The notes under the pieces: model-generated
Seen by the model: only the letters and a program-made list of their open reading frames with translations
What the model was told of the DNA's origin: nothing
The model's database searches: none
In this document: piece after piece, positions 42,691 to 51,900 of the stretch
How positions within the stretch are numbered: the first letter of the stretch is position 1
Layout of the letters: each line of letters starts with the position of its first letter
Program-made: the position numbers and the translations under genes
Assembly: GCA_902777325.1 (NCBI GenBank)
Contig: CACYTH010000001.1
Location: forward strand, 62,001-126,000
DNA length: 64,000 nt
Source of the DNA: an uncultured Coriobacteriaceae bacterium
Lineage (GTDB): Bacteria > Actinomycetota > Coriobacteriia > Coriobacteriales > Atopobiaceae
Direction: 5' to 3'

Positions 42691-44027
42691 GCGCCCACCC
42701 CCTCCAGAAGGATCAGCGCCATGGTGCGACCGCCCTCCACTCGCTCGCGCGCGACCACCCCACTCCTGACTCCGGCCTCCCTCAGCACGCGTCGAAGCCT
42801 CAGCCTGCCCCATGAGGCCGGCAGGTCCAGGTGGATGAGCAGGCCGTCGCGCAGGGGTCGCAGTCTCAGCTCGAGCTCGGCTCCCATTGCCCCGCGCGAC
42901 AACACCGCACGCGTGACCACGTCGTCGAGCAGCGCCAGAAGCACGGGTGCCTGAGACGGCGCGTTCTTCGGCGGGGCCACCACCGAGATGTACGCGGTCG
43001 CGCCGAGCTCCCGCAGGCGGGCGGCGTGGGCGCTCAGTATCGCGTCAATGGCAACGTCCCCACAGTAGACGCCGCGGGAAATGAGCTCGTAGCGCTCGTT
43101 GAGCTGTCGGACGCGCTCTCCAAAGTCGGTCGGCACGCATCCCTCGAGGCGCAGGAGCTTCTCGTCCAGCCCCGCGAACAGCGCCTTGTCGCGTTCGATG
43201 GCGGCGAAGTCCCGCTCGATCCTCTCCTTCCAGGAGGCGGTCAGGGCCAGGCATCGCTCGGCCAGAAGCGCCTGCGCACGCGCCTCCCTGACGTTCAGGA
43301 TCAGGAGGACCCCCATGGGAAGCGAGACGACCAGGACCACCGGGTACAGCCACCAATAGAGGACGCGCATGTCGGTGACCCAGAAGTCCTTCAGCAGCGT
43401 GTAGGTGCTGATGCAGAAGGCGGCCGACACGAAAAACAGAATCATGAAATAGGAGACGCGGAAGCGCTTCGAGGCACGACGGATCATCTTGATGGCCAAG
43501 GCGATCGGCCCCTTGAGCAGGACGGCCTGCAGGGCAAAGACGGCAAGCGAGAAGAACGTGGAGGCGTGAAGCGGGGTCAGGTAGATCGTGTCAGGTGGTC
43601 GGTCGAACAGGAGCAGGCCGGCTTGATGGGAGACGCCCATGACAAGGCTCAGGGGGATGTTGGCCACGGTGAGCCACATGAAGCCCTCGAACAGGCTCAG
43701 GCCATAGATGTCCGCCACCTCCTTCGTGGCAAGCAGTGTAAAGAAGAGCGTGCGACCGATGTCGAGTGCCCTCACAAGCACAGAGTGCTCAAGTGCGGCG
43801 GGCATCAGGATGGCATCCGTGGTGAACTTGCAGACAAAGATGAGGTAGACAAGGGTCTCGCGACGCCTCGGCCTGTAGGCCTCGCGTATGCACGCCAGTG
43901 TCGCATATATGCACGACAAGCCCATGAGGTCGTAGTTGATGACGCTGCTGACGGTCTCGATCACGCGCACCCGCCTCTCGTGCGCGAGCCGGGCGGCGCT
44001 GCGGTCGGGCGGCGCCGCAATGGTCAT
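42684..44027 (-). CDS. Membrane sensor with degenerate GHKL-like domain, copy B
   Basis: This 447 aa protein has about six or seven hydrophobic spans in residues 30-275, a helical linker (275-345), then a domain that opens GVYCGDVAIDAILSAHAARLRELG, cited here in part, as in GHKL kinases just after the DHp helices. The H-box place reads IERDKAL instead of RHD. The N-box Asn is not seen (LLDDVVTRA) and no GxG box is visible, so ATP use is doubtful. The ATG at 44027 has a weak ribosome-binding site. It is paralogous in layout to 44386-45684 and lies 110 bases after the first small protein. Confidence 0.7.
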   Translation of the reverse strand: MTIAAPPDRSAARLAHERRVRVIETVSSVINYDLMGLSCIYATLACIREAYRPRRRETLVYLIFVCKFTTDAILMPAALEHSVLVRALDIGRTLFFTLLATKEVADIYGLSLFEGFMWLTVANIPLSLVMGVSHQAGLLLFDRPPDTIYLTPLHASTFFSLAVFALQAVLLKGPIALAIKMIRRASKRFRVSYFMILFFVSAAFCISTYTLLKDFWVTDMRVLYWWLYPVVLVVSLPMGVLLILNVREARAQALLAERCLALTASWKERIERDFAAIERDKALFAGLDEKLLRLEGCVPTDFGERVRQLNERYELISRGVYCGDVAIDAILSAHAARLRELGATAYISVVAPPKNAPSQAPVLLALLDDVVTRAVLSRGAMGAELELRLRPLRDGLLIHLDLPASWGRLRLRRVLREAGVRSGVVARERVEGGRTMALILLEGVGAC

Positions 44028-44137
44028 GCATGGCTCGCGTTCGCTCTGTCCAAAGTCTCGGAATAAGCTTTTAAAGCCATGGTACAGCTTCTTCTTGTGA
44101 CAACTCGAAAGCTGCAACGTGCAGTTCATCCAGGCGG

Positions 44138-44389
44138 TCAGTCCCGCGCGCGGCTCTCGGCCGCGCGCACCTCCTCGAGGTCGAGCTCCTGCAAGAACGC
44201 GGCCAGGTCGTGACGGTACAGGTCCATCTCGTGAAGTCGCTCCTCCAGCGACACCTCCAACACCTGGGAGGTCATGAGCGCCTCCTCGGTCAGACGCTCG
44301 TCCCTCTCGCGCATCTCCAGATGCCACGAGGCAAGTCCCAGGATGAGCAGCAGCACCAGAAGCATGGCGGCCTGAAGCACGTAGCTCAT
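44138..44389 (-). CDS. Single-span membrane protein with YRHDLA motif, copy A
   Basis: This is an 83 aa protein with a leucine-rich span at residues 5-22, then a charged helix. YRHDLA sits at 58-63 with His60 at the same position as in copy B. Its ATG overlaps the stop of the large sensor by 4 bases (ATGA), so the pair is translationally coupled, probably for a fixed ratio. It resembles the phosphoacceptor helix of a GHKL kinase made as a separate polypeptide. No other known family is recognised. Confidence 0.75.
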   Translation of the reverse strand: MSYVLQAAMLLVLLLILGLASWHLEMRERDERLTEEALMTSQVLEVSLEERLHEMDLYRHDLAAFLQELDLEEVRAAESRARD

Positions 44390-45684
44390 ATGACTTGCGC
44401 CTCCGTCATCACCATCACCAGCCTGCGGTCCTGCCACCTGTGCTCTCGCGCAATGGATGCGCCGTCGCGCGTATACGGCGCAAGGAAGCGGCGCACGCCG
44501 AGCGGCCCCCAGGCAGCCGGAACGTCCAGCCGCAGGAACAGCTGCTCGCCGACGCTGCGTATGCGCAGCTCCACCTCAGAGTCCCCGGCCCGCGGCGCTC
44601 GCTCGGCAGCCTCAAGGGCAAGGTTGAGCAGCGTGAGGACCATCGCCACGGGAACCGTCTCGCGCGCGCGAACGCCAGCGACCGTAAAGCTCGCCTTGAC
44701 GCCATGCCCGCGCAGGCGCGCGGCACACGAGGTGAGCACCGCGTCCAGCGCTGGCTGGTCGCAGAAGCTTCCCGCGCTGAGCCGCAGGTAGCTGCGCTCG
44801 AGGTCGGCGACGCGTGCGGCGATGGCCTTGTCGCCCGCCCCCTCGCCAAGCTCCCGAAGGGTGCGCTCGTGGCCCTCGAGTGCCACTCGGTCGCGTTCGA
44901 GGGCTTCCAGCTGCTCGTACATCATGAGGTCGTAGGAGCGAGTGAGCGCCACACAGGATGCCAGAACCTTCTCGCGCTCCTTTACGTCGCGACGATGCCG
45001 CAGCAACAGCAGGGCTATGACGAACAGCGCCAAGAGCATGAAGGGAAGGTTGTACGCAAAGCTCGACGGCACCATCAGGTCGGCGTTCACCACGGCGTTG
45101 ACGGAATTGGCATAGAAGGCAATAAAGCAGACGACTGCCCCGCCCCACAGAAGGCGCCTGCGCAGCACCACCCGACACAGGAAGCGGTTGATCCAAGTGA
45201 GCGGCTCTCTCAGCAGGTGGGCGCCGACCAGCATCATGAGAGCGCACACCAGGGTGCGCGGGGAGAAGGGCTCGAGAAAGCCCGTGTTGACGGGATTGCC
45301 CGTAAAGAGGTTGCCGAACGTGTGGGTCAGCGCCACCAGAAGGCCCGCCTCGAGGTCGCTCACCGCCGCACAGACCCCCACCTGCACGTAGTCTCCCTTG
45401 AAGGTGAAGAGGACCACGAAGAGCGAGACCACTGCCATCGCGTGCGACCATACGTTATTGAAGCCATAGAAGAAGTCGGCGTGATACCCCTGGGATATGC
45501 AGTACCACGTGTAGGCATCGACAAACCCCTTGAGCACGAAGTACGCCCAGAAGGGCAGCGATGCGCGTCGCTCGAAGACGCGAGACAGGTTGAACCAGGT
45601 GACGCTCACGCCCGCACAGGTCATGAACGTATAGCTCAGCAAGTTGCTGAGCGGGGCGGCACCCAATGCTCCCAGCGGGTTCAC
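44386..45684 (-). CDS. Membrane sensor with degenerate GHKL-like domain, copy A
   Basis: This 432 aa protein has about six or seven hydrophobic spans in residues 10-230, a helical linker (232-310) and a C-terminal domain with SFCDQPALDAVLTSCAARLRGHG (in part), the usual entry into a GHKL ATPase. The linker has ALERDRVAL where an H-box would stand. The N-box-like LLNLALEAAERA keeps the shape but has Leu for the catalytic Asn, and the glycine box is absent. It follows the LytTR regulator by about 35 bases. As a kinase it would need the small partner or another protein for its phosphoacceptor. Confidence 0.72.
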   Translation of the reverse strand: MNPLGALGAAPLSNLLSYTFMTCAGVSVTWFNLSRVFERRASLPFWAYFVLKGFVDAYTWYCISQGYHADFFYGFNNVWSHAMAVVSLFVVLFTFKGDYVQVGVCAAVSDLEAGLLVALTHTFGNLFTGNPVNTGFLEPFSPRTLVCALMMLVGAHLLREPLTWINRFLCRVVLRRRLLWGGAVVCFIAFYANSVNAVVNADLMVPSSFAYNLPFMLLALFVIALLLLRHRRDVKEREKVLASCVALTRSYDLMMYEQLEALERDRVALEGHERTLRELGEGAGDKAIAARVADLERSYLRLSAGSFCDQPALDAVLTSCAARLRGHGVKASFTVAGVRARETVPVAMVLTLLNLALEAAERAPRAGDSEVELRIRSVGEQLFLRLDVPAAWGPLGVRRFLAPYTRDGASIAREHRWQDRRLVMVMTEAQVI

Positions 45685-45718
45685 GTCCGGACCTCCCGGC
45701 AGTCAGGGACGGCGCGCT

Positions 45719-46444
45719 CTACACGACATGATCATCGGCCCAGTCGAGGTAGCGCTCGCGGAAGCCTCTCGCAAAGCGGCGGCTTATGGGAAGCTCGCTG
45801 CCGTCATCCAGCACGAGCGCGTCAGCCCGCACGAGCCGCACGTGGCTGAGGTTGACCGCAAAGCTCGCATGGCAGCGGGCGAAGTCACGCGACGGGAGGC
45901 GGTCGAGCAAGGCGGGCAGGCGGTCGGGCACCTCGTAGCTGCAGCCATCGACCGTGTTGACGGTCGTGGCGCGCCCGCGACGCTCGAGCGACAGCAGCTG
46001 CGCGCAGGGCAGGACCACCGTCTCGTGAGAGAGCGTGTTGATCATGAGCACGCGACCGTCACTGTCCATCTTCCTGTCGAGCTTCTCCATGATCTCGGGC
46101 AGGCGGTCCCCAAACTGGTCCTTGAGGACAAACCAGAGGTGCTCCGTCTCGTAGACCTCGGGCGCATAGCGCAGGAAGTTGGTCACGTAGACGATCTGGC
46201 ACCGTGGCCAGCGTCGGGACAGCGTGCGCACGAGGTCGATGCCGCTCTCGGCACCACCAAGCTCTATGTCACAGAAGAGCACGTCCGGCGCGGGCTCGCT
46301 GGCGTGCAGCAGCTCAGCTGCGCCAGTGTAGCTCGTCACCTTGAGCTCGCGTCGGACTTGCCTTCCGTACTCTGCAAGGATGCGGGTGGCCTTTTCGATC
46401 CACGAGGGCTCGTTGTCACATAGCACGGCGCGAATCGCACTCAT
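45719..46444 (-). CDS. LytTR-family response regulator
   Basis: This 241 aa protein has a receiver domain with intact residues Asp10, Glu12, Asp59 (LFCDIEL, phosphoacceptor), Thr88 (VYVTNF) and Lys108 (FVLKDQ). It is followed by a LytTR DNA-binding domain (about 130-235) with FARCHASFAVNLSHV. AgrA/ComE-type regulators of this kind are normally paired with GHKL kinases. It heads the five-gene minus-strand cluster, with the first sensor 34 bases downstream, so the two sensor modules are its likely partners. Targets are not evident; autoregulation is possible. Confidence 0.93.
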   Translation of the reverse strand: MSAIRAVLCDNEPSWIEKATRILAEYGRQVRRELKVTSYTGAAELLHASEPAPDVLFCDIELGGAESGIDLVRTLSRRWPRCQIVYVTNFLRYAPEVYETEHLWFVLKDQFGDRLPEIMEKLDRKMDSDGRVLMINTLSHETVVLPCAQLLSLERRGRATTVNTVDGCSYEVPDRLPALLDRLPSRDFARCHASFAVNLSHVRLVRADALVLDDGSELPISRRFARGFRERYLDWADDHVV

Positions 46445-46492
46445 TCGTCTCTCCTCACGATTGACGCGGTGTTGTCAGCACCTCTGACACGC

Positions 46493-47743
46493 CTACCTGC
46501 CAAGCGCCGCGCGGAGCTCCTCCACGCGGTTGGTCGCCTCCCAGGTGAAGTCGGGGTCGTTGCGCCCAAAGTGGCCGTAGGCGGCCGTCTTCTCGAAGAT
46601 CGGTCGGCGCAGGCGCAGGTCGCGGATGATGGCACCGGGCCTGAGGTCGAAGACCTCCTGCACCGCGCGCGTGATGAGCGCCTCGTCAACCGTACCCGTG
46701 CCAAAGGTGTCCACCATCACCGAGAGCGGCCTGCTGACGCCGATGGCATAGGCGAGCTGCACCTCGCAACGCCTCGCGAGACCAGCAGCCACCACGTTCT
46801 TTGCCACCCAACGCGCCGCGTAGGCGGCGGAACGGTCGACCTTGGTGCAGTCCTTGCCGGAGAAGGCGCCACCACCGTGACGGCCCATGCCGCCGTAGGT
46901 GTCCACCACGATCTTGCGACCGGTGAGACCCGTGTCGCCCATGGGGCCTCCCACCACAAAGCGGCCGGTGGGGTTGACGAAGACCTCCGCCTCGCCCCAC
47001 TCGATGCCCACACCGTCAAGCACCGGCGCGATGACCTGCTCGATCATGTCCTGGCGGATCTGCGCGACCTCCACCTCGGGCGCATGCTGGGTGGAGACGA
47101 CCACGGCGGTGACCTCGACGGGCTCGTCGTCCTCGTAGCGCACCGTCACCTGGGTCTTGCCGTCGGGGCGCAGGTAGCCGAGCACGCCCTCCTTGCGCAC
47201 CCGCGCCAGGCGCTCCGCCATACGCTGCGCCAGGTAGGCGGGCATCGGCATGAAGGCGTCTGTCTCGTCGGAGGCGTAGCCAAACATCATGCCCTGGTCG
47301 CCTGCGCCGACGAGGTCGATCGGGTCGGCCGTGCGGCCAGCCTGGGCATCGTAGCTCTCGTCCACGCCCTGGGCGATGTCGGGGCTCTGGTCGTGGATCA
47401 TGTTGATGACGCCGCAGGTCTCGCAGTCAAAGCCGTACTTGGCGCGGTCGTAGCCGATGCGGCGCACCGTGTCGCGCACGATCTTCTGCACGTCCACGTA
47501 GGCCTGCGTGCGGATCTCACCCGCCACGATCACGGTGCCGGTGGTCACAAAGGTCTCGCAGGCGCAGCGCACGTTGTCCACGCAGGCCGCGACGCCCGTG
47601 GGCGAGATGTAGCCCTCGGACTCCAGGCGCGCCTCCTTGGCCAGGATGGCATCGAGGATGGCGTCGGAGATCTGGTCGCACATCTTGTCGGGATGGCCCT
47701 CCGTCACCGACTCGGAGGTAAACAGGTAGCTTCTCTTGGACAT
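46493..47743 (-). CDS. metK: S-adenosylmethionine synthetase
   Basis: MetK makes SAM from methionine and ATP. The 416 aa protein starts [16 protein letters not shown] and has [12 protein letters not shown] and [16 protein letters not shown], the three family signatures. The ATG at 47743 follows GGAGGG. A SAM riboswitch and terminator precede it, so expression should fall when SAM is plentiful. The downstream neighbour is the LytTR operon, 48 bases away and on the same strand; read-through from metK is possible. Confidence 0.97.
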   Translation of the reverse strand: MSKRSYLFTSESVTEGHPDKMCDQISDAILDAILAKEARLESEGYISPTGVAACVDNVRCACETFVTTGTVIVAGEIRTQAYVDVQKIVRDTVRRIGYDRAKYGFDCETCGVINMIHDQSPDIAQGVDESYDAQAGRTADPIDLVGAGDQGMMFGYASDETDAFMPMPAYLAQRMAERLARVRKEGVLGYLRPDGKTQVTVRYEDDEPVEVTAVVVSTQHAPEVEVAQIRQDMIEQVIAPVLDGVGIEWGEAEVFVNPTGRFVVGGPMGDTGLTGRKIVVDTYGGMGRHGGGAFSGKDCTKVDRSAAYAARWVAKNVVAAGLARRCEVQLAYAIGVSRPLSVMVDTFGTGTVDEALITRAVQEVFDLRPGAIIRDLRLRRPIFEKTAAYGHFGRNDPDFTWEATNRVEELRAALGR

Positions 47744-47786
47744 GTCATGCCCTCCTTCTCCCGCAAAGCGGGTCCCAAAGGGAGCA

Positions 47787-47813
47787 GAAAGCCCCCTTGC
47801 CGCCAAGGGGGCT
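47787..47813 (-). terminator. Expression-platform terminator of the metK riboswitch
   Basis: AGCCCCCTTG pairs perfectly with CAAGGGGGCT across a 4-base loop and is followed by TTTCTG on the minus strand. It lies between the aptamer and metK, as expected of a transcriptional off-switch. Confidence 0.75.
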
Positions 47814-47829
47814 CAATGGTGTGAACTCC

Positions 47830-47952
47830 CCCGTCTTCCAGGCCGCACGCGGCCTGCCGAGAATTGGCACCGTTCCTGTTGGCAGGTGGTTGCCGGAGCG
47901 TCATCGGGCTCGGTCCCTCGACTCTATGCGCCTCTCGGCGCCTCTTGACGAG
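47830..47952 (-). ncRNA. SAM riboswitch (S-box superfamily) upstream of metK
   Basis: On the minus strand the consensus blocks appear in order: GTCAAGAGGCG, GAGGGACCGAGCCCGATGA, CCGGCAACCACC and CGGTGCCAATTC, all S-box core sequences. P1 can form from CTCGTC (47947-47952) and GACGGG (47830-47835). The GCAGGCCGC...GCGGCCTG stem near 47840-47860 suits P4. The subtype (SAM-I against the actinobacterial SAM-IV) cannot be settled by eye. Confidence 0.85.
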
Positions 47953-48051
47953 CAGAACAAGCCTATGTCATAGACGGTGGGTTGTGGGGCGAGCGTCGCC
48001 TTTCCACAGACGCATCACACAGTCGGCACCATGGCGTCAGGAGAGAGCCCC

Positions 48052-48762
48052 TCACGCACTCATGCCGTGGATGAGCATGCTCATGATCGACGCGGAGAGC
48101 GCGTCGGGGTCCTCGCGCGCGGAGCCGGAGGCCACGGACATCGAGGTGGCAAGCAAGCCGCCGACGGAGAAGACCGCCGCCGCCTCGCAGTCCACATCCT
48201 CGCGGATGACCCCCTCAGCCTTGGCGCGCTCGAGCTGCGAGGCGATCACCCTGACGGCGCGCCTGAAGTTCTTCGCAACCGACGGCATGGACAGCTCGTT
48301 GGACCCACCAAACTGGTAGGTCATCGCCAGCGCCAGGGGCGTCCCCGTATGGAGCCTGCGGGAGAACTCGGCGTAGAGGGCATGCAGGGCGTCTCGCGCG
48401 GTCTCGGCCTTGGAGGCCAACTCCTCGATGACGTCCACCAGCTCGGAGGTCGACTCGTCGAAGATGGCGGCAATGAGCTCGTCCTTGTCCGCAAAGTAGT
48501 AGTAGAGCGAGCCCTTGGACAGCTGGCAGCGCTCCGCCACCTCGCTCATCTGGAAGTTGGTGTTGCCGCGCTCTGCCATGAGCTCGCTCGCAGCGTGCAT
48601 GATGCGCTCTTTGGTGCGCATGCTCTTGCGGGTCTTCGAAGAAGAGCGTATGCGCTCGCGGCTGCGCGAAATCTGCTTCCCCACAAGCTCGTGCGCCGCG
48701 CTCCGCGCAGCCCTGACCTCGCCCACCAGCTCTGAGGCTCGCTCGTCATTCAAAAGCGACAT
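48052..48762 (-). CDS. TetR-family transcriptional regulator
   Basis: This 236 aa repressor-type protein has a TetR helix-turn-helix at about residues 50-95: IMHAASELMAERG then MSEVAERCQLSKGSLYYYFADKDEL, cited in part. The first 48 residues are an unusual basic, serine/arginine-rich extension. The ATG at 48762 follows GAGGAG by 7 bases. It lies downstream of the YhgE/ABC pair on the same strand, and such regulators often control that export pair; the AT-rich palindrome at 52951-52968 is one possible target. Confidence 0.88.
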   Translation of the reverse strand: MSLLNDERASELVGEVRAARSAAHELVGKQISRSRERIRSSSKTRKSMRTKERIMHAASELMAERGNTNFQMSEVAERCQLSKGSLYYYFADKDELIAAIFDESTSELVDVIEELASKAETARDALHALYAEFSRRLHTGTPLALAMTYQFGGSNELSMPSVAKNFRRAVRVIASQLERAKAEGVIREDVDCEAAAVFSVGGLLATSMSVASGSAREDPDALSASIMSMLIHGMSA

Positions 48763-48853
48763 GGCATTGCTCCTCATACGTCCTCTTTCCTCTCATCGTA
48801 GCATCCCCCGCATGCCAGCGCGCATCGGCGTCTGGCGAGCGCACCACATGAAG

Positions 48854-48886
48854 GCCGCCTCGCAGGCCAAAAGCCTGCGAGGCGGC
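48854..48886 (-). terminator. Terminator-like hairpin after the YhgE gene
   Basis: A 14-bp perfect stem (GCCGCCTCGCAGGC and its complement) with a 5-base loop starts 25 bases past the YhgE stop. The following minus-strand bases are only weakly T-rich. Confidence 0.55.
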
Positions 48887-48911
48887 AGCAACCTTCCTAT
48901 CTACGCAAGAC

Positions 48912-51900
48912 CTACAGGTTGACCAGCGGATGGAGGTCCATCATGGTCACGGTGCGCTTGCGACGCGCCACCAGGCAGGTCAGGCCGTAGGAGATGACAA
49001 AGAAGCCGAGCAGCGCGGCCACCGACGGGCCAATCAGCGAGAGATCGTTGCCTGCCATGGCCTGGCGCAGCGCCTTGACCACGTAGGTCATGGGCAAATA
49101 CGGGCTCAGGGCCTGGAAGATGGGGAGCTCGGTCTCGATGGGGAAGGTGCCGGCTGCAGTGGTGAGCTGGAGCATGAGCAGCACGACCGAGACGAACTTG
49201 CCCGGGAAGCCGAACAGCGCCGCGATCGCCTGCACCATCGCGCAGAACACGAAGCTCGCCAGTATGATGAGCAGGTAGTAGGCCAACGGATGCGCCACGG
49301 CGATGCCGCAGGGGAACTGGATGGTAAAGCCCAGCAGCAGCGACTGGATGGCGCCCACGATGAGCCACGGGGCCAGGCCAGCAAAGGCTGCGATGGCCGG
49401 GTGGGCACCGCTCATGACCAAGCGCTGGTTGAGGGGCTTGAACAGGAAGGTCATGACCAGGGCGCCAACCCACAGGCCCAGTGCGATGAAGTACGGCGCG
49501 AAGCCCGAGCCATAGTTGTCGACAGTGGTGTACTTGACCTGCTCAAGGGTCACCGGCTCGCTCATCATAGCTGCGCGCTTGTCGGAGCCAGACGTTGCGT
49601 CGCTGACCTTCTCCACGCCGTCAGCCAGGCCGTCGGCGAGCTCGCCCGAGCCGTCCTGTGCCTTGGCCAGGCCGTCAGTAAGCTCCTGTGAGCCATCGTG
49701 CAGCTTGCCCAGGCCATCGGTGAGGTCGGAGGAGCCGGACTCAGCGGCGACAAGGCCGTCGGTGAGGGTACCTGAGCCCGCCTCCAGCTTGTCCAGGCCA
49801 CTCGCAAGAGCCGCGGAACCCGTCTTGGCGGTAGCGAGACCATTTGTCAATGTGTTGGAACCGGCATAGAGCGTGCCCAGGGCAGCCTTGAGGGCGGCAG
49901 ACCCACCCTTGGCAGTCCCGAGACCCTTGGTGAGCGTCTGAGAGCCGCCATGGAGCAACGCGAGCCCGTCGGACAGGGAGGCCGAGCCCGCCTTTGCCTT
50001 GGCGGCGCCCACGGCCAGCTCGCCCATGCCCGCTGCGAGGGTCTTGGCGCCATCGGAGGCCACGCCCGCGCCGGTGGCAAGGTTGGAGCTGCCCTGGGCC
50101 AATGCGCAGACGCCGCCATAGATGGTCTGGTCGTTTGCGACCGTGAGGGAGTTGACCAGCTCGGAGGTGCCCGCCTTGAGCGTAGGCAGCTGCTTCATCT
50201 CCTGCTCGCTGGGCAGCATTCCCTGGGCGCTCTCGAGCGTCGTTCCGGCCGTGTTCAGCACCTCGCCCGCCTGGCTCAGCAGGCCATCGATGCCAGACTC
50301 CACCTGCGGCATTGCCTTCTGGATGGTGGCAAGGTCCTTGAGGAGCGCCTTCACGTCATCGCTTTCGGTGAGTGCGGCGACTCCCTTGAGCGTGGTTCCC
50401 ACGCCCTCGAGGCTCGCGGCGCCTGACTGCAGATTGCCTGCGGCACTCTGCACGTCCGCGCCCGCCTGGACCACCGAGGGGCTGGCCGTTGACAGGTCAC
50501 TCCCTGCCGCCTGAGCCGCACCTGCCGAGGCCGCCGCGCTTTCCTTTGCATCCTCGATCGCGTCTACCAAGGCGTCGAGATCCTCCTTGGTCACGGTCTC
50601 GGGATCGAGCGAGCTTGCCTTCTTCTTTGCGGCATCAAGCTTGCTGCAGGCGGCTCCTGCCTCAGAGGCAGCGGTGGCGACGTTGGAACCGGCACTCTCA
50701 AGACTCGTCTTCGCACCAGAGAGGCTGGTGCCCGCGGCGGCAAGGTCGCTGCCTGTACCCTCGAGCGACTGCTTCACCGAAGCCATGCCCGACTCCACCG
50801 CAGACGGCAGCCCGGAGATCTGCTTTTGGACGGCCGCGGCATGGTCCTTCGCGTCATTGCCCACTTCGACGAGGCCATTTGCCTGTTTGACCAGGGCATC
50901 CTTCTGTGCGCTGATGCTCTTGAGGTCCTGTGAGACCTCGCCGAGCCCTCCGTGCAGCGCGGAGATCTGATCCTCCATGCCCGTCATCTTGTCAACCAGC
51001 GCGCCAACGCCCGCATCCAGCATGGCGAGCTGAACCTGCTTCTTCTCGATTTCGCCCTTGAGCCTATTGGCACCAGCCGCAAGCTGATCGCTCCCGTCCT
51101 TAAGCTGGTCCACGCCATGGCTGACCTGGTCTGCGCCGGCCTTGCCCTTCTCGAGTCCATCCGCCAGATCCGCAAGGCCCCGGTCGAGCTCACCTGAGCC
51201 AGCCGCCGCATTGCCAAGCCCATTGGTGATGGTCGCCGAGCCGTTCTGGGCACTGGCCAGGCCATCATCGAGCTGCGAGGCGCCATCGGCCGTGGCTGCA
51301 AGACCATCGGTGATCTTCTGCGAGCCGTCGGCGGCATCCACCGTACCGTCAGCCAACTGGTGTGCACCGTCCCGTGCGCTCGCGAGGCCGTCGGTTATGG
51401 CCTGGGAGCCATCGTGGGCGTCGGTGAGGCCGTTGTGCAGGGTGGCCGACCCATCCTTTGCGGTCAGCAGGTTGTCGGTGATGGTCTGCGAGCCGTCACG
51501 AGCGTCGGTGAGGCCGTCAGCCAGCTCGCTCGCACCGTCAGAGGCAGCCTGCAGCTGCTCACCCGTGTCGGAGATCTGGTCAAAGATCTGCACGTAGTAG
51601 TTCTCTCCGATGGCATAGTTGGTCTCGCTCGTCACCACGCGCATGACCGAGGCGCCCAGGATGGACGAGAGGTAGTTGTTGGCGTCATTGACCTTAAGCT
51701 CCAGATGCGCCTTCTGGGGGTCGTCGGAGTCTGCCGAGGCAACCTTCTCAGAGAAGTCGGCGGGGATGGTCACCACATTGTAGTAGGTGCCCTTCTCCAG
51801 GCCCTCCTGCGCCTCCTCGGCGCTGTCCACGAAGCGCCAGTCGAGCGCGTCAGAGTCCTCGAGCTCGTCAACCAGGTCGTCGCCCGCATGCACGAGGGTG

